DNA of 64,000 nt from Tenebrio molitor (lineage: Eukaryota; Arthropoda; Insecta; Coleoptera; Tenebrionidae): the NCBI RefSeq assembly GCF_963966145.1, contig NC_091046.1:10230001-10294000 (forward strand). The letters are read 5' to 3'. A program made the translations under genes and the position numbers. Below, piece after piece: positions 1 through 10,102 of this stretch. The notes below the pieces were generated by a model. That model was not told where the DNA came from and did no database searches. It saw nothing but the letters and a program-made list of their open reading frames with translations. Position 1 is the stretch's first letter. Each line of letters begins with the position of its first letter.

Positions 1-205
1 CAAAACTAGATAGTTTTGCTTTGATAAACTAGTAGGTATTTGGCAAGATTAAAGTGGAATTTGTTGACGAGTCTCTTCCTCTTCATAAGCAAATTAAATA
101 AATGCGTTTTATAAGGAAAAAATATTGGCCTCAGAAACCTTGTCATATTCCTTCTAAATTCTAAAGTCTTTAAGAATGAATGCGATCGCAGTTGCAACAT
201 TTATA

Positions 206-1056
206 CCGGGTGTATTATGAAAAACCTTTGGTGCTATAACCTCCTTATTTTTTATCCGATTTTAATAAATGTTATGTCAAACAAAATTGTTTTAAATGGG
301 CTACAATTTGAATTGATCCAATACTTGTTCTTGAGTTCTGTTTTTGACAAATAATAGTCAACTTTTTTTTTCAAATGGCACTATTAACTTTTTTTGCTCA
401 GTTTTATAGAGATTTTTATTTTAAATATGAAAATGTAAACAACCATGCTCATGCATAGAAGCAAAAAGAAGAAATTAAAAAACGATGTATTTTTTTTTAA
501 ATTAAGCAGTCACATTAAACAATAATAAACGTGCATTCTAATTTTGCAAAGTGACTAAGAGAGCTATGGACATTCAAGACAATGTCTATTTGACTCCGGC
601 CAATAACAGAGATGATTTAATAAAAAGAATCGTAGCAGTATGTGAACAAATACCACCAGAATTTTTATTAAACGCCGCAATGGGCGTCAGTGGAAGGTGT
701 CGAATGTGCCTTAGAGAGAATGGAAGTAATTTCAAACATTTGCTATAGTAAAGTTATGGTTACTTGATTTTTGGAAATTCTATTTTTTTTATTAAAAACA
801 AATTTTTGATTTTTTATTTTAATGTTTATGTATTCAGAAGATAAACATCTATCAGAATAAAGATAAAAAAATATACAGTGCAACTTAAAAAAACAAAGTT
901 AGCTGCGGTCTGTCAAAAAATATAATGTTAAAAAAAAATCATGGCATGTCGGGCTATAGTGTTTCTAAAACGATTTTGTTTGACGTACCTATCATTTGTT
1001 AAAATCGGATAAAAAATAAGGAAGTTATAGGACCAAAGGTTTTTCATAATACCCGG
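206..1056. mobile_element. Deleted Tc1/mariner-type element with TA target duplication
   Basis: The two ends are inverted copies of each other over roughly 90 bases. The left end starts CCGGGTGTATTATGAAAAAC and the right end, read in reverse complement, starts CCGGGTATTATGAAAAACC. The match continues through the ATCCGATTTTAA block. TA lies directly outside both ends (204-205 and 1057-1058), as expected for Tc1/mariner insertion. The interior is only about 0.7 kb and keeps a short piece of transposase (551-748), so this is an internally deleted, non-autonomous copy. Ends and TA are seen directly; the superfamily is inferred from TA plus the transposase remnant. Confidence 0.75.
551..748 (+). 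pseudogene. C-terminal remnant of a mariner-like DDE transposase
   Basis: This 65-aa reading frame ends in a pattern typical of the C-terminus of many insect mariner/IS630-type transposases: DDLIKRIVAVCEQIPPEFLL, then RCRMCLRENGSNFKHLL at the very end. In intact relatives the same tail reads roughly LxxRIxxxCxxIxPExL...RxxxCxxxxGxHFEHLL. The catalytic DDE core is absent. It lies inside the element at 206-1056 on the same strand, so it is the remnant of that element's own enzyme or of a close relative. It cannot encode an active transposase. Family recognition is from remembered motif patterns, not from a search. Confidence 0.6.
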
Positions 1057-1161
1057 TAGATTAATAATAAATTAGTCGCCTTCATTAAAATTCAAGTTAT
1101 GGACAACGCTTTTAAAAAATTAAAAATGCTCCAAAAAACGCAATTTCAGAGTGTATCCGTT

Positions 1162-2535
1162 GTGACGCCGTTATGATCTCATCAAATTTATTTTAATGGG
1201 AGCACGTGAATCATTTATGTCACTAGAACCCTTAATCCTCAAGAATTACGGCAATATGTCACAAAAATCGTACCACAAATTTAAATTTTCTTTCTTAGCA
1301 TTCTGAAATATCACGATCTTCATTCTTCAGAAAAATTAAAACACTGTTAGAATTGTCTTACAAAATCTGCTGTTGGTATGTCGATAATGTGGCGCCAAAG
1401 AACGTTAATGATAATGGTGCTTTGTCTAATTGCTCTACTAGTTTGAACGTCAAAATAAAAATGCCGCATGTAAAGGAAACAGAAAGCTAAACGAGACAAT
1501 CCAAATCGGCATTTGGAATTTTGTGAACGATATAATGAAGATCCAAGTTTCTTGTCAAATATTTTATTTTCTAACGAAGAGATTTTTTATTTAAACAGTA
1601 CAGTAGAACTCCGATTATCCGAATCAATTGGGACCGGACCCTATTCGGATAATTGGAGAATTCACGAAAAACGGTGATTTCTTAGGAAAAACGCTCATTT
1701 TACTGTAATGTAGTAATGCATTACATGCATTAAATACTTTACACCAAAAACAATGTGTGTACCTATGTACAGTCGATTGTAATGTACCTATGCGATTTAT
1801 TTGCAAACGACTGTATGTACATAAATGTATTGCATTTTGTTGCCTGGCAATTTAACGAAAAAAGCTCCCTCTGGAAAAATTACGAATCCGTAAGACGAGT
1901 AATTTTTTCTGGCAGTTTTTTGAGTTTAATTGCCAGACAACAAAACTCGAATTATAAATGTCAAGTTTACTTCGACACAAAAAAAGCTTGAGTGTAATTC
2001 GGTAAGATAATTTAATGAATACGTAAATCACTATGACGCAGACCTACTGGAATCAGACGCTTTCAAAAGTTAGGTTCCGTTTTGTCGCTGGAAAAGTTAG
2101 GGCAAACTTTTTTCGCTGTCATGATGACAAAAACACCGCAAACACCGCTGCTTATGGGATTTTTAGTGTATGAATTAAATTGTCCCCCTAAAAGCGATTC
2201 GGATGGCTGGAGTTCGGATAATCGGAGTTCTACTGTACTGTAAATCGGTCATAATTATCGCTTTTGTTTACGACAGGTGGCAGAAAGCATTAAATGGCGA
2301 CCTCCTCGATTACCAGATTTGACACCATTGAATTTTTTCATGTGGGTTTACACGCCTCTTGAACACGGCCAGATTGTAAATAGATTACAATTTTAATAAT
2401 TATTGTAAACAATGTATTACAAAGTGACAACGAAAGTGATTTTTTTTCATGTTTAACAAAATTTTTACAGACTGAAAGAAAAATTAGGTTTCATTTTAAA
2501 ACTTTTGATGAGATCACATCGCTGACATTGTTTAA
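1162..2535 (+). pseudogene. Decayed mariner-like transposon interrupted by a younger element
   Basis: Outside the insertion at 1601-2235, the plus strand keeps recognisable pieces of a DDE transposase. Around 1494-1590 is a degraded NRHLEFCERYNEDPSF...ILFSNEE-like stretch, which corresponds to the block before the second catalytic aspartate in many insect mariner-like enzymes. Around 2280-2345 is WRPPRLPDLTPLNFFMW, matching the usual WPPRSPDLTPxDFFLW block. Stops and frameshifts break it throughout. Candidate termini share TGATCTCATCAAA in inverted orientation (near 1174-1186 and 2502-2516); these ends are less certain than the coding matches. Confidence 0.6.
1601..2235. mobile_element. Pogo/Tigger-like MITE nested in a mariner remnant
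   Basis: The left end begins CAGTAGAACTCCGATTATCC and the right end is its inverted copy over about 22 bases. TA flanks both sides (1599-1600 and 2236-2237). CAGTAGAACTCCGATTATCCG-type ends with TA duplication are characteristic of pogo/Tigger elements. The 635-bp interior has no usable transposase frame. Near 1834-1945 there is a further inverted pair (TTTTGTTGCCTGGCAAT and its complement), suggesting a hairpin or another small insertion. The element sits between two parts of the same older transposase, so it is younger than its host. Confidence 0.8.
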
Positions 2536-2600
2536 CAATCTTTTAAAAAAACTTTTAAATTTATAGAATAATTTTTTAGTTTTTTATAACGAGTAATATA

Positions 2601-2970
2601 CAGGATTATTCACGTAAGATGACGAGCCTGACCAGGTAGAAATGCAACCCAAAATACAATTTATAAAACTACCTCGATCCCTATTACACATGCACATAAA
2701 ACAGATAGCTTTTAAGGTCAACCTAATGAATGCCAAGTTCTGACAGAAAAATACCTCTCTGGACAAAGTATGATCTAATAACAATAATAAGCAATTAAAA
2801 TCACAAAAGTAAGGGTAAATAGGATTATGTCGGTTCCGTCATCGTTCGAAAACATTTTCAAGTACTAAATATGAACGAATATACCTTTCAATTTCAAACT
2901 AATAGAATACCTTCTCGGATTCTTGATTTAATTTTTAATTACCAAAATAAAATATACGTGAATAACCCTG
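2601..2970. mobile_element. 370-bp MITE with CAGGRTTATTCACGTA ends
   Basis: The left end reads CAGGATTATTCACGTA and the right end, in reverse complement, CAGGGTTATTCACGTA. TA flanks both ends (2599-2600 and 2971-2972). There is no coding capacity. The structure is that of a Tc1/mariner-type MITE. It starts only about 65 bases after the likely end of the preceding mariner remnant. Confidence 0.7.
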
Positions 2971-2972
2971 TA

Positions 2973-5900
2973 TAGTTGTACTTTTATACTTCCTGAAAAT
3001 ACACAAGCATCTATTTAAAAAAAAAAATCATGATATCACATCGACCTTATAAAAAGAGATACATTTGTCAAAATAATTTCCAAATAAAGCTTTTTAAAAT
3101 CTCTTTTGTGCATTACTGTATCACCAGCCTAGATAGATGAATTACTAACTAAAAATGAAAAATAACAAATGCATACATTTAGCAAACAACATTAAACATT
3201 AAAAAATCCCAAGTGAACTAACGGCCACGCCTATATAACAGTATTGTTCAAGATTCAATAAAACTCTCAAGATTCCTGCAGGTAAAAATTCTTCCTCTTT
3301 TGTTCTCTTCGGTGCATCTTTTATCAGCATAAAAATTGTGGAATCTTAATTGCGAAACAAGATACTGCCTACATTTCAGTATCCAATTACAAGTCAAAAG
3401 CAATTTACAATGACGATTAAGCTTCAAGTTTATTTTTACCCGATTCAAAATTTTACTTCGCGTCATCATTTAGATGAAATTGATTTTAAAACTGTCACCG
3501 CATCGAGCCAATATCAGAATTTCAGATTTGAAGTAAACTTAAAAAGTCCACAGTACGTTTTAATTTTTTTAGTCATTTCGTAATGCGAAGCGCAGAAGCC
3601 TAATCCGCTTTAAAAATTTGTAATGGAGCATTATCCTGCAAGTCTTAGACAAAGTAAGGATGGCTATCCTTGTCCTGAACCGTACCGTACGATTCCCCAC
3701 GAGTCTCGTGAACGTTGTTGGCATGAGGAAGATATCAAGTATTAAAAAGAGTTCTTTGTGATATTTTCACTCAGCCTGCAATATTTTAATATCATATGCA
3801 AGACGGAATTACGGTCGGCACGGGGCCGAGAGTGATTTTATTAAAATCTTGAAGAACTCCAACTGCAGATTTGGCCCGAACACATACAAAACGGTAAATG
3901 TGCGCCTCGTTTAGGACGTCAGGGTATTTTTTCTTCTATTTTTCATACTTCACGTGTAACTTGACTCTTTTATGCCCGATTTACTGCACTGATACGTTCA
4001 TCGTGCAAATCTGATCTTTATGATGCTACAAATTTCCAGCGACATTGTGCCGGGACAGCTGAAACACACACTCTTTTACCTTTTTTTTTAATTCGGAAAG
4101 AACAACTGCGCCGAAAACGAGACGAAAAATCGCGAAAACGCTTTCGGATTTTCATCGGGCGATAAAGTAGGCATTTTAAGGTGAAATCTGGACGGACAGA
4201 AGGTGAATCATTTCGTCCTGAAAGCCGAGTCTATCGCAGAGGTCTTACATAACGCACATGTGGTGCCGTAATTTTTCCTGGAACCGCATCGGCCATTAGT
4301 CATCCAGATAATGTGATGTGGCAATGAAGTGATATGGCATGGCACAGTTCGGCCATACCAAGAGCGAGGAGAGCGAGTGAGAAGGAGAAGTTGCCTCGGG
4401 ACGAATAAAATGTCCATCATTACCTTGCACAAGTCGTTTTAATTAGCAAGCTTTCGTCGAGACATTCCATACCTGCAACAAAAAGAACGAAATTAGCAGG
4501 GAAACTAACGAAACAAGGAAGGACGACTTAATAATTTTCAATTATTATCAGATGAGATGTTGCGACAGTGCAAAATGGACGGGGTACGCGGCGTAGATAT
4601 TAACGTAACATACAACATTGATGTCATGTGTGTATCAAATTCCAGGCGAGCAGAGAAAGTTAAAAGTCAACATGCAAGCCACAGCTGCACCGCTGGATAA
4701 CTCCGATGATATCACGCGGGAATCTAGGACATATCGGAGGAGTCAACAAGGGTCAAATTACCAGGAACCCTTGAGAAATTTTAAGCCGTGAATGCCAGAC
4801 GTCACCAGCAGGGTCAACCGTGGATCCCACACGATTTTTTCCTCACCATGTGAAACCTCCATCCCATGTATGACGTTCACCGCTTGATACAATTATTATC
4901 CGAAGGAAACACAAAAAAATCTCATCTGGGCGAGCGTTTAATAAACACAAAACACGCACGCCGATCCCGAGGTGTGATGATGCGTAAAAATGAATTATCC
5001 TTCCACAAGAATTGATCGCATTGGTCGTTTCCAGGAACCGGCGGCGCAAAAACAGGATTAGCAATTCCGATGCAAAAACAGAGCGAAAATCCCCTAATGA
5101 AGAACATTTTGCAGCAAACTCGCCTAAATAATTTAGGAACGGTTGAAAAATTGATGGCTGCAGGGCGAACGAGCAAACAACTATTATTAAAATTTCATAA
5201 TGTGCAAACAGAACGTGCAGATCCCATTGATTCGGCATAAAAACCCTGACGCCAGGAAAAAGTTTAAACAACATCCCGCGGACAACTTAAACACTCCTGT
5301 TATCCTGGGGGACGATATTAATTGGGTGCACGGCAGGCCGGAAGAAAAATTCGACGGGACTCGTTCGCCCGAGAGATGTTATCGCGCAATTGCTACGTAA
5401 TAAAGAAGAGGGCCAATTGAAAACTTGGGTAAATAACACGAACAACGTCTTTTACAACCTATTTTAATTATGGAACTGTTTAATTAAGCACCCTTGAAGA
5501 AACTGAGGCGTCTCAGTCAACATCCACCCTTCGTTTGCAAACCGATTGCGCTTCCGTCCATGATTCAGCTCATATCAGCTAATATTAAATTGAGCAATTA
5601 TCTTCTATACATCGAGCACGAGCATCATTTATTATAAGGCGCTCACTTTTTAAACTGTCTGCTACACGTTTTCTTTGCCGACTCCGACGAACCGACCAAT
5701 TCCAAACCCAATTAATCAATGTTAATTTTCCAATTACTTTACATCGCCAGGGAGGAAACGGAGGCTGCATTCAGACTGCACAACGACTCTGTATTAATTA
5801 GGGGAAAACAGAAAACAACAGGACACGTCAGGATTTGTCTCCTTTTTTCCGTCCAAGGACAAAAACAAAATTTGTCTTCAAGCGGTCGAAAATCGCCCCT

Positions 5901-6589
5901 TTGAGTATCTCTGTAGAAACGGTTGAAGTGAAGTTTTTTTGTAACCAGACTGCAAACACTTCAAATCCTAGAAATTGAAATGTCCACACGCGTCAAATGC
6001 AAGGTCATTTGAGGCATTTCTCACGATTTATTTATCAATAATTACAAGAAATACTTAAGAATTAAATTGTTACTGTTAAAAAATCGAAATAACAATATTT
6101 AGTCGGTGCTATTGTGGTCGTCTTTAGTAGACTTGGAACAGTGTAAAGTTTGAATTTCCCGCCGTTTGACACGAATGACATTTGTTTATGTTTAATCGGG
6201 ACATAATTGAACATGTTTGTTTTCAGCAAAGGGTGCCCTTAGAAATTTGCTTCGAGAATAAGAATCGTTAAGTTATTCTATTTTCAATGTAAAACATTGC
6301 AAAGAAAGAAAAAAAAGTAAGTTTATTTTGGATCTAAATTTTAGGTTAGCTGTCAACATGCTCCAATTAATCTACGCTTTAAAAAAGTACAACAATTGAC
6401 GGTTTCCAACGCCCTCCCAGCCCAGGATTTCATTTAAACGCGCGATATTGCAACAAGACAACTAGGAATTACTGGCGCCTTAAAATTTGAAAATTGTCAT
6501 TTTAATGTAACTGCAGCAAAAAAAATAAAAGAGTTCATGTCCGATTTTTCTTTAAGAGCCGCTTGAAGATAAAATACATAGTATTATTC
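2973..6589. other. Non-repetitive stretch without recognisable genes
   Basis: No conserved protein, RNA gene or mobile element was recognised. From about 3.8 to 5.4 kb the base composition is less AT-rich than its surroundings. A 143-codon minus-strand frame there (4843-5274) resembles no family I know, and overlapping frames run on the other strand. It is most simply explained by chance in a stretch with fewer stop triplets. Confidence 0.5.
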
Positions 6590-6662
6590 AGAGTAGAAAG
6601 TCTTTTTGTGCTTCGCCCAGTTCAATCTCTGGACTTACCACAAAAAGACTCACTTCTACTCT
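6590..6662. repeat. Long hairpin (inverted repeat)
   Basis: AGAGTAGAAAGTCTTTTTGTG at the left pairs with CACAAAAAGACTCACTTCTACTCT at the right, around a loop of about 27 bases. No coding potential. It could be a minimal foldback element or the remains of one. Confidence 0.65.
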
Positions 6663-8679
6663 TAATGATATAATCTATTCTTTCGAGTGCTATCGGATAG
6701 ACCAGAAGTAAGTAGAAAAAGATGAGTTCGGCGACCCCGCAAGATTAATTAAAACTGATTAATTGATCGTTGCGACTTGGAACTGTCATTAATTCTTGTA
6801 ACAACTTAAATGTCTCGTTGCACTGCACACAAAGTGTAAAATCATCGGTTCCATCTAGAAGGTCTAATCAAATATCAATCCAGTGTACACGATGAGAGTG
6901 ATTCAATTAAATTCGCTGGTAAATTATTCTGAAATAAGTTAGATTTGAATAATAACGCTCTAGAGCATTGGAATGTGAACGTCGGATATTAGTAATGAAA
7001 TATAAATGATAAGCTTCCAGATAATGAGGAAATGACTGCGCCTGTAAACTATGATTATCTCTCGTCATGAATAATTTTTATGTTCGTTTGGAATTCTTGC
7101 GAGTTTATCGGTGATAATAACAAAACTATTACGATCGTTCGAATGGTTCCAAGTTACACTCTGCACGGTCTTTTAAGTGAATTCGAATGTAATAAATGGT
7201 CTTCCCCATTTGGTGGCGTCAGAAAGTTACATGTTCATTCCCGAACGTGTTGCGGTCGAATTAAAACTACATCAATGTAAATGAAATTTACTGTTGCAAC
7301 ACATGTACGAGCGTTATGTACAAAATTATATTACACGAAAATGCGTTTTTTCGCTTTATAAATTTTGATTTTTAGGGGTTGCGTTGCACGAAAACCAATT
7401 TTGATTTTTACGAAATCTAATAAATGAACAGATAAACTATGTACGCCCACTCATCTAGATCATTACCCTTCCATCACAAACTGTCAATAATGCGGTTTCA
7501 TATCTTGTTTAGTTCAACTGCCGATATCGCACATAAATAAATTTGCACACTGAACGTATTTAGAACGAAAAATAATACCTACACGCTACTGGTATAGATA
7601 AATTAAAAAAGATAAATTCTATTAATACCCATTTTGTACAATGACCCTTTTAACGTGCATAAATTTTGACATACAGTACGCCACAATCTATTTCACCCTT
7701 TTTCCTGATTTTTCAATTAATGTACTGTTTACCCCTTTTTCAATTTTGAATCACTTGCAACAACAGAATTACCATTCCTAATCATCGTTTCTAGAAAGCC
7801 CTCTTGCTAAAACGTCTTATAGGGTTCGTAAATCACTATTGCATTTACATTTTTATGTGTTTCTGAGAGGGACAATCATTGTCTAAGGGAAATAAAATCA
7901 GAAAGTGACAAAAAATCGTTAAACTGAAATGTAAATCTTAAATAACCCAAGACTGGTTTTTTCTTAAATCCAAAAGGAATGAGAGTAAACAAATCTGCTA
8001 AGCAAAGCTTTTACTTCTGCCAAATTCTGACTCCGACTCCTTTTAATTTTGACACTTCGTTTTGTTTATTTAATTCAATATTACTGGTAGTCAGAATAGA
8101 TAAATATTAATAAATTAGCACGATTTATGTATTAAGGCAAACTTTTATAAAATCGTGGGAAACTTTTTAAGCTTTTAAGCCGTTAAGCGAGATCGTGTGG
8201 AAAAAAACTAAAATACTTTTAAAAATAAAATATTCAAGACCGTACATAAAATACTTTGTAAAGAAAAGTAAACAAAGGACATTTTCGGAGCTTTGTTAGA
8301 AACATTTCCCAAGTCTGCGACAGTTAAACCTTGACCGAAACTTTTCCAATAGAGATAAAAATTGCTGATTGATGATTGCTGACATTGGGAGACTAAGAAT
8401 TACGGCTATCAAAGATTACAAGATTACAAGATCCAAGAATTCGTGTCACAAAAAAATATCTGAGACTGAATATTTACGCAATAAGGTGATTGCTTTTCAA
8501 TAACGCGTACGTATCAATTTCTGGATCTAACCAGAGAGAAGGTCCTAAACGAGAGAGGAATTTTGGTTAACGATAAATATATTTTTCTTCAAACCTTCAT
8601 AACAAATTATTTAAGACATGTTAAGAAACCAGATAGGAATTTCAGATGATTTAGCTAGTTTACTTTACAGCCGCTTATC
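6663..8679. other. Non-coding stretch, nothing recognised
   Basis: AT-rich sequence with short stop-bounded frames only. I see no transposon ends, tRNA-like sequence or conserved protein motif. Confidence 0.5.
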
Positions 8680-8771
8680 AGCGGAGATAATAATTTCACG
8701 GACGCCCTCAGCGGAGATAATAACTTCACGGACGCTCCTCAGCGGAGATAATAACTTCGCGGACGCTGGTC
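8680..8771. repeat. Three tandem copies of a 30/31-bp unit
   Basis: The unit begins AGCGGAGATAATAAYTTCRC and continues GGACGC. Copies lie at 8680-8709, 8710-8740 and 8741-8771, with only a few differences and one length change of a single base. Because the unit length is not a constant multiple of three, the repeat shifts frame between copies, which argues against a coding repeat. It is a short minisatellite. Confidence 0.85.
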
Positions 8772-9257
8772 AGCTCGTTAGATGCCATGACAATGAAGTG
8801 ACACTTTAGCATTATCAATGCAGCAATGCAATGTCATATTTTACGGACGTTTGAAGAAAAATATATTTTTTTCTATAGCAGATGTTAAAGTGTGCTGTTA
8901 TCTATTCAAATCAAAACGTCAAGTAGCATTTTAAACGCAAGGGTAGATAATGTGCTACTTTAACAACAAAGGTAGATAAAGTATTTTTTATTATACCTGA
9001 ATCATAATCCCTGTTTTTGACACTAAAATGCGTGCGAAAAAGGGCCTTTAAAACACTAAAGCTTTAAGGGTTGCTTAGGTAACAACAAATGCACCTACAT
9101 TTTGAACAATGATAAATAGACATTGATACACGATTTATGATAGCAACGAAACAACAACAATTGACCATTTCTATATCAACGATTAATGACACAGATTACC
9201 TCCGAAAAGTTATTTCAGTTTACTTTTTTTGTTATAATTTTCAGATTGTAGTGCAGG

Positions 9258-9417
9258 TATAATAAAAAAGAGCGTATGATACACGTTTATAAGGGCCTTC
9301 AAAGCACTTGCGACGTTAAAAGCACTCCGCTACGCGTCGTGCTCTTAAACTCGTCGCGCGTGCTTTAAAGGCTTCCTTATAAACTTGTATCATAATATAC
9401 TATTTTTTTTATTATCC
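9258..9417. repeat. 160-bp hairpin with GC-richer centre
   Basis: The left arm (ATAATAAAAAAGAGCGTATG, then ATACACGTTTATAAGGGCCT, then CAAAGCAC) pairs imperfectly with the right arm ending in TGTATCATAATATACT. Arms are about 70 bases. The centre on the plus strand is GCACTCCGCTACGCGTCGTG; read on the minus strand this gives CACGACGCGTAGCGGAGTGC. Similar centres occur in the hairpins at 58.9 and 61.8 kb. Confidence 0.75.
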
Positions 9418-9524
9418 TAACTACGCTCATACTAAGAAGATTTTAAAACCTGACACGATTAGTAATGATTTAAAAAAAAATGTTTTAATAAGAAAATACA
9501 AATGCTATAAAAAAAAATTGAACA

Positions 9525-9600
9525 TTATACACGACGATAAAATTTAATTATCTATCTAAAAATACTCGAAGATAAGATACAATTTTATCGTCTTGTATAA
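9525..9600. repeat. Hairpin
   Basis: TTATACACGACGATAAAATT on the left pairs with AATTTTATCGTCTTGTATAA on the right (one mismatch), around a loop of about 36 bases. Non-coding. Confidence 0.7.
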
Positions 9601-9904
9601 TAAATAATTACATACCTATATGTATGTATTTCCAGATTTGAGAAAAATCCTCATGGAACGACCTTTTTGTGATGATGATGATGTTTTAGAAGAAAAAATT
9701 TCTGAATAAATTTAGTTTCTAGTTTAAACATAACGAGCGTCAAAAAAATGTGTGATCAAGCGGTTTTCTCTCTTACTCTTACACAAACGCAGGTCGTCTT
9801 TTTAACTGGTATGCTTTGACATTTCCTTCAAATCCATAACCTCACTTCGTATTGTGTCATTTTATTGTAAATGAGAGCATTTATTTAAAGTACTCGTAGT
9901 ACTA

Positions 9905-10096
9905 TTGGGGACACGAAAAACTGGGCAGATGTGTCATTCAGTTGTCAAAATTTCTAAACCATACCTTAGCTACTCATAACCAAGTTGACAGTTTTTTTGA
10001 AAATATCAATTATAATGACGGTAAAGGTGCATTTACATTGACACTTTTTGAAATGACAATAACAGACTGCCCAGGATTCCATGTCCCTCATTGTAT
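9905..10096. mobile_element. Possible MITE with imperfect inverted ends
   Basis: The left end (TTGGGGACACGAAAAACTGG, then GCAG and a TGTCA block) is an imperfect inverted copy of the right end, which in reverse complement reads GAGGGACATGGAATCCTGGG, then CAG. The sequence GTACTA occurs directly outside both ends (9899-9904 and 10097-10102) and may be the target duplication. The ends are diverged, so the exact borders are uncertain. Confidence 0.4.
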
Positions 10097-10102
10097 GTAC
10101 TA

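Noticed and set aside
4843..5274. 143-codon minus-strand frame
   Set aside because: No recognised motif. Overlapping frames occur on the other strand in a locally less AT-rich stretch, so chance is the simplest reading.
8680..8771. CRISPR-like array
   Set aside because: The copies are directly adjacent with no spacers, and the genome is eukaryotic.
8618..8809. Frame across the tandem repeat with repeated SAEII-like words
   Set aside because: The repeat unit changes between 30 and 31 bases, so the copies are read in different frames, which is not how a protein repeat is maintained.
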